In this document: positions 8,341 through 15,905 of the stretch, piece after piece
Layout: the number at the start of each line of letters is the position of its first letter
Numbering within the stretch: position 1 is the first letter of the stretch
Assembly: GCF_001691415.1 (NCBI RefSeq)
Contig: NZ_LRRR01000001.1
Location: 310,001 to 374,000, forward strand
Origin: Pararhodobacter sp. CCB-MM2
GTDB lineage: Bacteria; Pseudomonadota; Alphaproteobacteria; Rhodobacterales; Rhodobacteraceae
Direction of reading: 5' to 3'
Length of the DNA stretch: 64,000 bases
Notes under the pieces: generated by a model
Databases searched by the model: none
What the model was told of the DNA's origin: nothing
Seen by the model: only the letters and a program-made list of their open reading frames with translations
Program-made: the position numbers and the translations under genes

Positions 8341-9149
8341 TCCGCCGCTTGCCGGGAGGGGATCAGCATCGGGAACCAATCCTCACGCAGGCGCTGACCG
8401 GGTTGCATGTCATGCCCGGGGTAGGGTGGCGAGGTACGGCCCGGCCGCTCCACATAACGGGCATCGTCGCCGACCAGCCGCAGCGAAAAGGCGCGACGGC
8501 GCCGGTCGGTGGTGTTCCCGCGCGCGCCATGCAGCGTCAGGAAGTTGAAGGCCACGGCGTCGCCCGGCTCCAGCTCCCATTCCAGGACGCGCATCCCCTC
8601 GGCATCGGGATCGGGGACCGAGCGGTAATCGTCCTCGTTGGGATAGAAGCTGGTCTCGGCCAACCAGCGCGTCGGCAGCACGGGCTTCTCCCACAGGTGA
8701 GAGCCCGCGACGCAGCGCAGCGTCGCCTCGCGCACCGGATCCATCGGCGACCAGAAGCTGACGGTCTGCTGGCCCTCGACGAAATAATAGGGCCCGTCCT
8801 GATGCCACGGCGTGGGCTTGGAGGTGCCCGGCTCCTTGATCAGCACATGGTCGTGGAACATCTGCACGCTGTCCGAGCCCATCAGCGCGGCGGCGACCCC
8901 GGCGACCGGAGAGTTCCGGATCACGTCCTGAAACTCGGGGATGCGGTCCCAGTTGCAGTAATCGTCGAAGAAGCGACCGCCTTCGCCGGGCTTCAGGTTC
9001 TCGGCGGCATAGGGGCCGGGCTCCCGCAGGTTGCGCTCGATGCCGGCGGCGATCGTGTCCACCCAGTCGCGCCACAGGCCACGGATCACCACCGCGCCGT
9101 CGCGTTGATACTGGGCGATGTCCTGTTCGGTGACGAGGGGGTGCGACAT
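8337..9149 (-). CDS. Phytanoyl-CoA dioxygenase (PhyH) family protein
   Basis: 270-residue Fe(II)/2-oxoglutarate-dependent oxygenase of the PhyH family (PF05721). The iron triad is visible: HQDG in TPWHQDGPYYF at about residue 130 supplies His and Asp, and LTLHGARGN near 220 supplies the distal His; RRRAFSLRL supplies the Arg that binds 2-oxoglutarate. The GxxxF-type entry (YQRDGAVVIRGLW) is typical. The substrate cannot be read from sequence; no ectoine or aliphatic CoA genes adjoin. The start at 9149 has GGAG 7 bases upstream. It is coupled to the RHH gene downstream. Confidence 0.88.
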   Translation of the reverse strand: MSHPLVTEQDIAQYQRDGAVVIRGLWRDWVDTIAAGIERNLREPGPYAAENLKPGEGGRFFDDYCNWDRIPEFQDVIRNSPVAGVAAALMGSDSVQMFHDHVLIKEPGTSKPTPWHQDGPYYFVEGQQTVSFWSPMDPVREATLRCVAGSHLWEKPVLPTRWLAETSFYPNEDDYRSVPDPDAEGMRVLEWELEPGDAVAFNFLTLHGARGNTTDRRRRAFSLRLVGDDARYVERPGRTSPPYPGHDMQPGQRLREDWFPMLIPSRQAAE

Positions 9150-9664
9150 GGGAAACTCCGAGGCTCGATGATTGCCCGGAGAGTGGTCGCGCGCCTGCGC
9201 CGAGTCAATCCGGCTGAGTCGCGTGAACTGAGTCGGCCCCGCACCCGCACGGATCATTTCGGCCGTTTCTGCCCCTGACATCGGATAACGGGCCGTGCCC
9301 GAACGGGGTGATTTGCCCCTTTCGCAGGCGCTGAAAGGGGGGCTGTCAACGTCATTGCGGATTTCGATCTCTGCGCCGGGGCAACAGACGATCTCATTCG
9401 CCAGAGGTATTTCCATTTTAATATCAATGCCATGAGGCACCCCTCACAGGCTGTTATCGGATAACCACCCCCCGGTTATCGCCCCGCAGCCCGGCGTTTT
9501 TGTCTGACCCGGTGGTTGGGGGCCATGTTGGGTTCATCGGAAACGCCATCGCCCCACGGCACCACGCCAGGCACCGGCACCCACCGACCCACAGACGATC
9601 AACACGACACACCAACCAACCCATTCAACCCGGCCCAAGCGCCACACATTCGGAGACCAAGACC
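9150..9664. other. Non-coding region between phyH and the curli-like genes
   Basis: About 515 bases without a convincing gene, lying between divergent transcription units. It holds an inverted repeat CCCCTTTC (9316-9323) and GAAAGGGG (9333-9340), an AT-rich patch around 9408-9428, and several GTTATC/GATAAC boxes (9281-9290, 9453-9465, 9474-9481). The curli-type promoter must lie here, but no good -35/-10 pair stands out. The stretch 9500-9664 reads open in frame with the curlin gene but has no signal or family character. Confidence 0.6.
9453..9481. promoter_or_regulatory. GTTATC/GATAAC palindromic boxes
   Basis: GTTATCGGATAAC at 9453-9465 is a near-perfect palindrome, followed by GGTTATCG at 9474-9481; a further CGGATAAC lies at 9282-9289. 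The repeated box about 190 bases before the first curlin gene suggests a dimeric regulator site. No known consensus is claimed. Confidence 0.4.
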
Positions 9665-10102
9665 ATGTTCGCCAAGACCTTCAAAACCGCCATTCTTGCC
9701 ACCCTGATCGCCGCCACCGCTGTCCCCGCCTTCGCCACCGGCGGCCACCGCGTCACCGTCAGCCAGTCGGGCTGGAACAACCAGATCGGTGGGGGCCAGT
9801 CGGGCCGTCGTCAGCAGCTGACGGTGATCCAGAACGGCGGCGCGAACTTCGCCATCGCCACTCAGGACGGTCGCCGTAACGAGGCCGCCGTGGGCCAGAC
9901 CGGCTATTACAACTCGGCCGATGTCGACCAGATGGGCCGCCGCAACATCGCCGGCGTCAGCCAGATGGGCAACAACAACGATGCCACCGTCGTGCAGACC
10001 GGTCGCCGCAACGTCTCGGCCGTGATCCAGATGGGTGACAACAACGATGCCTCGGTCGTGCAGCACGGCTCGGACAACGTCGTCGCCATCGTCCAGCAGT
10101 AA
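9665..10102 (+). CDS. Curlin-repeat protein (CsgA-like)
   Basis: 145 residues: a signal peptide (about 1-24, ending PAFA), then ten consecutive 11-residue units each opening Q-x-G-x-x-N/Q, for example QTGYYNSADVD, QMGRRNIAGVS, QMGNNNDATVV, QTGRRNVSAVI. This is the half-repeat of the curlin family (PF07012), whose members form secreted amyloid fibres by stacking beta-strand-turn-beta-strand units. The spacing is exactly 11 throughout, whereas E. coli CsgA has longer repeats joined by linkers. GGAG precedes the start at 9 bases. The second curlin gene lies 101 bases downstream. No csgG, csgE or csgF is in the window, so secretion genes must be elsewhere. Confidence 0.85.
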   Translation: MFAKTFKTAILATLIAATAVPAFATGGHRVTVSQSGWNNQIGGGQSGRRQQLTVIQNGGANFAIATQDGRRNEAAVGQTGYYNSADVDQMGRRNIAGVSQMGNNNDATVVQTGRRNVSAVIQMGDNNDASVVQHGSDNVVAIVQQ

Positions 10103-10203
10103 GCCGGACGCGTCCCGGAGGGTCAGATCCCCTCCAGCCCTCCGGGACATGAGCTATCCCTCGTAACTCTTTGCTCCCACGCCGCTTTGAAAGGACCGAT
10201 CCG

Positions 10204-10608
10204 ATGAAATCCCTCGCTTTTGCCGCCGCTCTCGCCGCCACCACCGTCGTCGCGCTGCCGGTTGCCACCCCGGCCCATGCGGGGGGCTCGGTCTCGTTCA
10301 ATGTGGCGCCGTCCAATGCCCGTGAAGCCCGCGCCTTGCGCCTCGGCCTCGCGCTTTATGCCCTGCATCAGGATGTCGAGGCCAATGGCCATGTCACCCA
10401 GCACGGCGCCCGCAATGCTGCCGGCCTGTACCAGGGTGGTCCGAATAACCAAGGCATTATCCACCAGGAGGGCACCGGCCACCACGGCACGCTGACCCAG
10501 ACGGGTGGCAACAATTCCTACGGCCTGTTCCAGTTCGGCCAGAACACCAGCGCCGATGTCGTGCAGACCGGCGGACAATCCGGCCTGACCGTTCAGTTCG
10601 GCTGGTAA
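10204..10608 (+). CDS. Curlin-repeat protein, minor subunit or nucleator type
   Basis: 134 residues. A signal peptide (cleavage likely after ATPAHA, residue 26) is followed by a region of about 35 residues without repeats, then six 11-residue curlin units beginning QHGARNAAGLY, QGGPNNQGIIH, QEGTGHHGTLT, QTGGNNSYGLF, QFGQNTSADVV and QTGGQSGLTVQ, ending FGW. The repeats are less regular than in the gene before it, and the N-terminal extension suggests a nucleator (CsgB-like) role; that is inference. Its ribosome-binding region (CTTTGAAAGGAC) is repeated before the third gene. Confidence 0.82.
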   Translation: MKSLAFAAALAATTVVALPVATPAHAGGSVSFNVAPSNAREARALRLGLALYALHQDVEANGHVTQHGARNAAGLYQGGPNNQGIIHQEGTGHHGTLTQTGGNNSYGLFQFGQNTSADVVQTGGQSGLTVQFGW

Positions 10609-10667
10609 GACCTTCAACCTCCCCTTGAAGACTTCCTCGCAACCACTTCTTTGAAAGGACTTTTCCC

Positions 10668-11081
10668 ATGACCCGCCTTCGCACTCTCTCTGCCGCTCTT
10701 GCCGCCAGCGCCGCCCTTGGCGCCGGGGCTGCCGGGGCCACCACCATCATCTCGGGGTCGAATTCGATCCATGTTCATCAATCGCCGCTCGGCACCGTCG
10801 TGACCGGCAGCCCGGCCTCGATCACGCGCTCGCCGATCCCGCTGCACCGCCCGCTGCTGAGCCATGGGCACAGCCGGATCGTGCCCGAGGTCGCCACGCG
10901 GGAGGACAGCGGTTTCGCCCAGTTCTTCCTGTTCTTCTGGCCGTGGAACCGGGGTGTCGAAGCCGAGGTCGAGATCGCACCCGAGCCCGCGCCGATCTAT
11001 CGCGGCCACACCATCCGCGCCGAACCCGAGAACCGCGCCACCGACATGATGCGCACCATCCTGCGGCGCATGGATCGCTGA
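10668..11081 (+). CDS. Exported hypothetical protein of the curli-like module
   Basis: 137 residues with a clear signal peptide (MTRLRTLSAALAASAALGAGAAGA, 24 residues). The mature part begins TTIISGSNSIHVHQSPLG, has no curlin repeats, carries a hydrophobic aromatic patch (FAQFFLFFWPWNRG) near residue 90 and ends in a charged helix. I do not recognise a family, and it does not look like CsgC/CsgH by eye. It is 59 bases after the second curlin gene, shares the CTTTGAAAGGAC ribosome-binding leader, and is followed by a terminator, so it is probably the last gene of a three-gene operon and may assist fibre export, anchoring or inhibition. Confidence 0.7.
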   Translation: MTRLRTLSAALAASAALGAGAAGATTIISGSNSIHVHQSPLGTVVTGSPASITRSPIPLHRPLLSHGHSRIVPEVATREDSGFAQFFLFFWPWNRGVEAEVEIAPEPAPIYRGHTIRAEPENRATDMMRTILRRMDR

Positions 11082-11101
11082 TCCCGGTCAGCACCGACGA
11101 G

Positions 11102-11124
11102 AGGGGCCCTTCGGGGCCCTTTGT
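11102..11124 (+). terminator. Intrinsic terminator of the curli-like operon
   Basis: AGGGGCCC, loop TTCG, GGGCCCTT (11102-11121) followed by a T. An eight-pair stem with a stable TTCG loop, 20 bases after the third gene. Confidence 0.8.
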
Positions 11125-11143
11125 CGTTGCGCGCGCAATGATC

Positions 11144-11172
11144 TTGACGGAAGGCTTCCGCTCTGACATATC
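11144..11172 (+). promoter_or_regulatory. Sigma-70-type promoter of the VOC gene
   Basis: TTGACG (11144-11149), a 17-base spacer and CATATC (11167-11172). The transcription start would fall near 11178-11180, inside the palindrome that follows, about 20 bases before the ATG. Confidence 0.55.
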
Positions 11173-11173
11173 G

Positions 11174-11185
11174 TTGCATATGCAA
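11174..11185. promoter_or_regulatory. Perfect palindrome TTGCATATGCAA, probable operator
   Basis: A 12-base perfect palindrome directly after the -10 box. Sites of this form and position are typical of MarR-family repressors that release on binding an aromatic or phenolic ligand. No marR gene is in the window. Confidence 0.55.
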
Positions 11186-11200
11186 TGAAGGGAGGGAGCC

Positions 11201-11761
11201 ATGACTGCGCCGCTGAAGATCGAGCAGATGCACCACGTCGCCTATCGCTGCAAGGACGCGAAGGAGACGGTGGAATGGTACGTGAAGATGCTGCACATGG
11301 ACTTCGTGCTGGCCATTGCCGAGGATCGCGTCCCCTCGACCCATGAGCCCGATCCCTACATGCACGTCTTCCTCGATGCCGGCATGGGCAATGTCCTCGC
11401 CTTCTTCGAGCTGCCGACCAAGCCCGAGATGGGCCGCGATCCCAATACGCCTGTCTGGGTCCAGCACATCGCCTTCAAGGTGAAGGACCGCGACACGTTG
11501 GTGGGCTTCAAGCAACATCTGGAAGAGCAGGGCGTCGAGGTCTTGGGTGTGACCGATCACTCGATCTTCCATTCGATCTATTTCTTCGATCCCAACGGCC
11601 ACCGGATCGAACTGGCCTGCCCGGATCCCGAGGAAGACGCGCTGCTAAAGCGGTTGGATTCGGTGAAATGGGAGATGCTGGAGGAATGGAGCCGCACCAA
11701 ACGTGCGCCGCGCCATGCCGATTGGCTGCACGCCAAGGAATTTCGCAAGGAAGACGCCTGA
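11201..11761 (+). CDS. VOC family protein (glyoxalase/extradiol dioxygenase fold)
   Basis: 186-residue vicinal-oxygen-chelate protein. Metal-ligand positions are visible as HHVAY (residues 11-15), VQHIAFKVKD (His near 89) and HRIELAC (Glu near 133). The C-terminal 40 residues are charged and extend past the usual single VOC module (WEMLEEWSRTKRAPRHADWL). Single-module VOC proteins include glyoxalases, extradiol dioxygenases and epimerases; the activity here is open. GGAGGGAG precedes the ATG. A promoter with an operator-like palindrome lies immediately upstream, suggesting ligand-induced expression, and a terminator follows. Confidence 0.85.
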   Translation: MTAPLKIEQMHHVAYRCKDAKETVEWYVKMLHMDFVLAIAEDRVPSTHEPDPYMHVFLDAGMGNVLAFFELPTKPEMGRDPNTPVWVQHIAFKVKDRDTLVGFKQHLEEQGVEVLGVTDHSIFHSIYFFDPNGHRIELACPDPEEDALLKRLDSVKWEMLEEWSRTKRAPRHADWLHAKEFRKEDA

Positions 11762-11848
11762 GTGTCACCGGGGCGTTACGCGAATCTCCGACAAGGTTCG
11801 TGTTTTCGAGTACCAACCGACCTTTTCACGACACCATGTGTTTGACTG

Positions 11849-11876
11849 AGGCGGGGCTTCGCGGCCCCGCCTTTTT
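11849..11876 (+). terminator. Intrinsic terminator after the VOC gene
   Basis: AGGCGGGGC, loop TTCGCG, GCCCCGCCT followed by four further T. It ends 18 bases before the convergent M48 gene stop. Confidence 0.85.
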
Positions 11877-11893
11877 CTGTCCGTCCACGGGGC

Positions 11894-12577
11894 TCAGCCC
11901 TGCATCCAACGCTGCTCAAGCGCCTCGATCGTGGCAATCCGGTCGCCGGTCTTGGGATGCGAGGCCAGCCAAACCGGCGGGCCGCCGCGCATGCCGCTTA
12001 GCTGTTCCAGCTTGGCCAGCAGCGACTTCTGTCCGGCGGTGCCGATACCGGCCTTGGTGAGCAGGGCGGCCGCGTACTCATCGGCCTCGTATTCGTCCTT
12101 GCGGCTGAGGCCCGCGGCCAGCAGATGCACCAGCCCGTTGGCCAGCATTACACCGATCCCCGGCAGCAGCCGTCCCAGCACCGTCGCCAGCACCACGCGG
12201 ACCGCGTTCTGACCGGAGAAGTCGATCATCCGCCGGCGGGAATGGCCCAAGGCGACATGGCCCAACTCATGCGCGATGACCGAGGCCAGTTCCTCGGCGC
12301 TGACCTCACCAGCCTTGTAGCGATCGAGGAATCCCCGGGTCAGGAAGATCCGTCCGTCCGGCGCAGCAAGGCCGTTTATCGTTGGGATTTCATAGACATG
12401 CACCGGGATCTTGGGCAGGTCGAGAGCTCGGGCCATGCGGGCGGTGACAGCCTCGATCCCCTCATCGCGCAGGGGCGTGGAGCGGTCATCCAGCTCGCGC
12501 TTCGTCCGCCAGGCCGAGAAGTGCCAATAGACCAGCCCATAGGCGATGGCGAGGAGGATCGGGGCTAATCGCAGCAT
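11894..12577 (-). CDS. M48 family metallopeptidase
   Basis: 227 residues. One N-terminal membrane segment (about 4-20) is followed by a zinc peptidase domain with HELGH at residues 103-107 and the third ligand in EYEADEYA (Glu near 164), the M48 (HtpX/Oma1-like) signature. A second hydrophobic stretch lies between the two motifs. The family degrades misfolded membrane or envelope proteins. It lies 37 bases downstream of glk on the same strand and is probably co-transcribed. Confidence 0.9.
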   Translation of the reverse strand: MLRLAPILLAIAYGLVYWHFSAWRTKRELDDRSTPLRDEGIEAVTARMARALDLPKIPVHVYEIPTINGLAAPDGRIFLTRGFLDRYKAGEVSAEELASVIAHELGHVALGHSRRRMIDFSGQNAVRVVLATVLGRLLPGIGVMLANGLVHLLAAGLSRKDEYEADEYAAALLTKAGIGTAGQKSLLAKLEQLSGMRGGPPVWLASHPKTGDRIATIEALEQRWMQG

Positions 12578-12614
12578 GGCTCAGATATGGGTTCCCAAGC
12601 GGCGCCGCGCAAGG

Positions 12615-13589
12615 TCAGCGCAGCAGCGACACCAGATGCGCGGCGCAGCCAAGAAGGGCTGCGTAATCGTCCTCGACCACCGCGACCGGGAATTCCGCCA
12701 TCATCGGCGAGAAGCGTCCCATCTCACGGAAGGCCTCGCCCATGCCCAATTCCACGAGGTTCGGGGCCATGGCCCGCGCAACCGAGCCGATCAGGAAAAT
12801 CCCGCCGAAGGGCAGATGCACCAAGGCCAGCGTCGCCAGCGTTCGGCCCATGAGCCGGGCATAGAGCTGCCCGGTCTCTTGCGTCGCAGGGTCGCCGGCG
12901 GCAATCGCGGCGGTCAGGGCGTCCCCGGCCATCTCCTTGCCCGACACCCATTGGTGCAGCGCGACCAGCCCCCGCCCGCAGAGCACTTCCTCGACCGTGG
13001 CGATGCCGTGCTTCTGCGCCAGATGGATGGCCAGCGCATTCTCCTGCTCGCCATGGCGCGGCAAGTGGATATGCCCGCATTCCGAGGCTGCGACCAAGGT
13101 GCCTTGCGCGCCGTGATGCACGGGCGCGGCGTTGAACCCGGTGCCGGCGCCAACAACCAGCTGCGTCGCCGCCTCTGAGGCGGGTTTCCCCTCCAGCAGG
13201 ACACGGACATGCCGTGCGTCGAGCGATTTCAGCGCATGACCCTGCGCCTGCAGATCGTTCAGGATCGCCACGCGGTCGGTGCCGGCGACCTGCGCCAGAT
13301 CCTCGGCGGTGATCTCCCACGACAGGTTGGTCATGCGGGCGACGCCGTCCCGCACCGGACCCGCGGCCGCGACACAGATGCCCGAGCATTCGGTGGTCGC
13401 CGTCTCGCCCATGTACTGCTGCAGGATCTCGGTCAGCGAGGCCCGGCCGGCATTCGGATATTTCCGGATCGAGCCCTGCCGCAACACGCCGCCATCCGCC
13501 AAGGCCACGCGGGTGTTGGTGCCGCCGATATCGGCCACAAGCTGCGGGGCGGGGTTGAAGGGCCAGGATTGCAGGATTCGGTCTTGCAT
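12615..13589 (-). CDS. glk: Glucokinase
   Basis: 324 residues, ROK-unrelated proteobacterial glucokinase (PF02685). The ATP phosphate-binding motif ADIGGTNTRVA is at residues 19-29; further family segments are LVVGAGTGFNAA, ASECGHIHLP and FLIGSVARAMAP. It phosphorylates glucose to glucose 6-phosphate and would feed Zwf and Pgl, encoded at 37252-39371. The start at 13589 is preceded by GAGAG; a longer frame upstream lacks family sequence. It is divergent from the putative lipoprotein gene. Confidence 0.93.
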   Translation of the reverse strand: MQDRILQSWPFNPAPQLVADIGGTNTRVALADGGVLRQGSIRKYPNAGRASLTEILQQYMGETATTECSGICVAAAGPVRDGVARMTNLSWEITAEDLAQVAGTDRVAILNDLQAQGHALKSLDARHVRVLLEGKPASEAATQLVVGAGTGFNAAPVHHGAQGTLVAASECGHIHLPRHGEQENALAIHLAQKHGIATVEEVLCGRGLVALHQWVSGKEMAGDALTAAIAAGDPATQETGQLYARLMGRTLATLALVHLPFGGIFLIGSVARAMAPNLVELGMGEAFREMGRFSPMMAEFPVAVVEDDYAALLGCAAHLVSLLR

Positions 13590-13695
13590 CACACTCTCAC
13601 GTCTTTGTCCCTTGTTAGCGGTAATTGACGCGGCGTTCCACGGGCAAAGCGCGACGGTCTTGCCGTTGTCACGCAAAGGCTTGAGGGTGGTTCGC

Positions 13696-14766
13696 ATGTG
13701 GCGCGTGGTCTTGTCCTTGTTCTTGCTGGCCTTCACAGCCTGTGCCTTTCCGGTCCCCCCGGTCGGGCCCGGTCCGGCCACGCGCGGCCAACCCTTTGAC
13801 AGGGTTCTGGCCCCGTTCGAGGACGGCGCGCTTCTGCCGGCCGAGCTGCGCGCCATCCCCTATGCTTCGGGCCGGGCCTATGCGTTGCTGGTTCTGCTGC
13901 CGTCGCCGGGCGCGGTGGATCTGTCCGACCCGGGCCGGGCACAGCGCGGTCTGGCAGCGTTCCTCAATCCGCTGGCCATCCTGCGCGCCGGGACCTCGGT
14001 CGGGCATGTGATGGTCGGCTGGCATTGCGCGGGCGGGCAGGCGGGTCTGACCTCGAAAACCGGGGATTCGCAGGGCCGAGGCTATCGGATGCTGCGGCAA
14101 GGCTGGGGCATGGGAGCGCTGCTTGCCACCTATGACGACGGCCACCTGCTGACGCTCGACGCGATGCCCGCCCGTCACCGCCGCGCCCTTCGCACCGGAC
14201 AGGCGCGCATCGTGGCCTTGGAGATCGCTGAGAGCCGCTGCCAGCGCATGCGCCGCGCGCTGGCCGGCTACCTCGCACGGCCTCAGGCCGAACGGGGCCA
14301 TTACACGCTGGTGCCCTCGGCCGAGCACCCATTGGGCGATGCTTGCGCCAGTTTCGCACTTTGGTTGGCCGGAGAGGGCGGCGCGGTGGGGGCACTGCCG
14401 CAGGCGCTGCTCCGTCCTGTCACCCTGCGCGACAGCTTCGTGGGGCTGGGCACAGATCCGGGGCCGGGACTGATGCCCCTCCGGACCGAGGCCACGCGGC
14501 CCTTGTCGCTGACCCGGCTGCTGACCACGGATTGGGCTGGCGGTGCCACGGTCGGTCAAGTGCCGCTGCTGGACATGGAACTGCTGCAACTGGCGTTGGA
14601 ACGGGCCGAGGCGCGGGCTGGACATCCGCGCCCCCCGCGCATTCCCTTGGACAATCACGTGACGCAAAGCGCGCTGACTGCGGCCGAGGCTTGGGCCGGC
14701 CGCTGGCCGCTGGCCGAGGCCTTTGAGGCCGGTCAAGCCCGAGGCGTCCTGCTGGGGTACCCGTGA
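13696..14766 (+). CDS. Hypothetical exported protein, possible lipoprotein
   Basis: 356 residues. The N-terminus MWRVVLSLFLLAFTACAFP is a short signal with a Cys at residue 16; the lipobox (FTAC) is imperfect. The rest is soluble, without membrane segments, with a Cys-containing GHVMVGWHCAGGQ stretch and GDACASFALWLAG that may pair as a papain/NlpC-like Cys and His arrangement, but this is too weak to assign. I do not recognise a family. The ATG choice is based on the signal; the frame is open much further upstream across glk as a shadow. Confidence 0.6.
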   Translation: MWRVVLSLFLLAFTACAFPVPPVGPGPATRGQPFDRVLAPFEDGALLPAELRAIPYASGRAYALLVLLPSPGAVDLSDPGRAQRGLAAFLNPLAILRAGTSVGHVMVGWHCAGGQAGLTSKTGDSQGRGYRMLRQGWGMGALLATYDDGHLLTLDAMPARHRRALRTGQARIVALEIAESRCQRMRRALAGYLARPQAERGHYTLVPSAEHPLGDACASFALWLAGEGGAVGALPQALLRPVTLRDSFVGLGTDPGPGLMPLRTEATRPLSLTRLLTTDWAGGATVGQVPLLDMELLQLALERAEARAGHPRPPRIPLDNHVTQSALTAAEAWAGRWPLAEAFEAGQARGVLLGYP

Positions 14767-14849
14767 GAGCGGGATCGCGACGCCCTGTCCTCTTGCATTG
14801 CGGCGGTGGAGGGCGTTGACTTCCCAGCATCGCGACCGGAGTTCCCAGA

Positions 14850-15872
14850 ATGCCAGACAATCCTCAACCCGTGCCCTCGGTGAAAGCCCGCCACTTCCCG
14901 CCACCACCGCCGCTGGTCGAGAAGACGCCCGGCCTCTGGCGCCGCACACCGCCGGCGCTGTTCCCCTCGGTCATGGGAATGTTCGGGCTGGGCCTTGCCT
15001 GGCGCGTCTTTGCCCTGCAACCCGGCTTGCAGCCGCTGGCCCCGGTGGGCGAGGCGATCCTCGGCGCAGTGCTGCTGCTTTACGCTTTCTCGTTGGTGGC
15101 GTGGTTATCGAAGCCCCTGCGCCGGCCCAAGGTGGTGATCGATGAGCTGCATGTCCTGCCGGGCCGGGCCGGCATGGTGGCGCTGGTCCTGTCCTTGGTG
15201 TTGTCGGCCTCGGCCCTGCGGCCCTATGCGCCGGGCTTGGCGCTGGGACTGGTCTATCTGGGGATGGTGTCCTTGTTCATCATCGGTGCGCTGATCACCT
15301 GGAAGGTCGGCTCGGGCCCCAAGGAAGGCCGCGGCGTGACCCCGGTTTTCCATTTGACCTACGTGGGTTACATCCTTGCGCCGCAGACGCTGATCCCGCT
15401 CGGCCATATCGAGGCCGCACGGGTGATCTTCTGGCTGACCATGGTCGGCGCAGTGGCGATCTGGATCGCGAGCCTGCTGCAATTCTTGCGCCGGAACCCG
15501 CCCGCGCCGCTGCGCCCGCTGATGGCGATCCATGTCTCGCCCGCCGCGCTGTTCGCCTCGGTCGCGGTAATGCTGGGCTATCCGCTGATCGGCGCCGGCT
15601 TCGCTCTGTTCGCGCTGGTGCTGCTGGTGGTCTTCGCCGGGTCGCTGCGCTGGCTGCTGGCCTCGGGCTTCTCGCCTCTTTGGGGCGCGCTGACCTTCCC
15701 CTTGGCCGCGACGGCGACGGCCTCGTTCCTTGCGCTCGGCGTGGCCGGGCTGTGGATCGGCGCGGTGCTGCTGGCGCTGGCGAGCGGCTTCAACCTGTAC
15801 GTCGCCTTCCAGGTCTACAAGTCCTGGGCCAAGGGCGAGCTGGGGGCGAAAACCAACGCCGCCATCGCGTAA
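14850..15872 (+). CDS. TDT-family permease (TehA/SLAC1-like)
   Basis: 340-residue integral membrane protein with about ten hydrophobic segments beginning near residue 36 (PALFPSVMGMFGLGLAWRVF), a typical first helix of tellurite-resistance/dicarboxylate transporter family proteins. It has a Pro-rich cytoplasmic N-terminus. The family carries anions or weak acids and only some members affect tellurite. A GGAG lies 9 bases before the ATG. A GGGGGCC/GGCCCCC terminator follows at once. Confidence 0.85.
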   Translation: MPDNPQPVPSVKARHFPPPPPLVEKTPGLWRRTPPALFPSVMGMFGLGLAWRVFALQPGLQPLAPVGEAILGAVLLLYAFSLVAWLSKPLRRPKVVIDELHVLPGRAGMVALVLSLVLSASALRPYAPGLALGLVYLGMVSLFIIGALITWKVGSGPKEGRGVTPVFHLTYVGYILAPQTLIPLGHIEAARVIFWLTMVGAVAIWIASLLQFLRRNPPAPLRPLMAIHVSPAALFASVAVMLGYPLIGAGFALFALVLLVVFAGSLRWLLASGFSPLWGALTFPLAATATASFLALGVAGLWIGAVLLALASGFNLYVAFQVYKSWAKGELGAKTNAAIA

Positions 15873-15879
15873 CAGGAAA

Positions 15880-15903
15880 GGGGGCCGCAAGGCCCCCGTT
15901 TCA
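15880..15903. terminator. Bidirectional hairpin between the TDT gene and dcd
   Basis: GAAA then GGGGGCC, loop GCAA, GGCCCCC and GTTTC: a seven-pair GC stem with a GNRA-type loop, 8 bases after the permease stop and directly after the convergent dcd stop. Confidence 0.75.
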
Positions 15904-15905
15904 TG

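Noticed and set aside
9500-9664. N-terminal extension of the first curlin gene
   Set aside because: The extension lacks any signal or family sequence, while a good signal peptide begins at 9665 with GGAG upstream.
13669-14949. 426-codon minus-strand frame opposite the putative lipoprotein
   Set aside because: Low-complexity Arg/Gln composition and no start signal; the plus-strand frame begins with a signal-like sequence.
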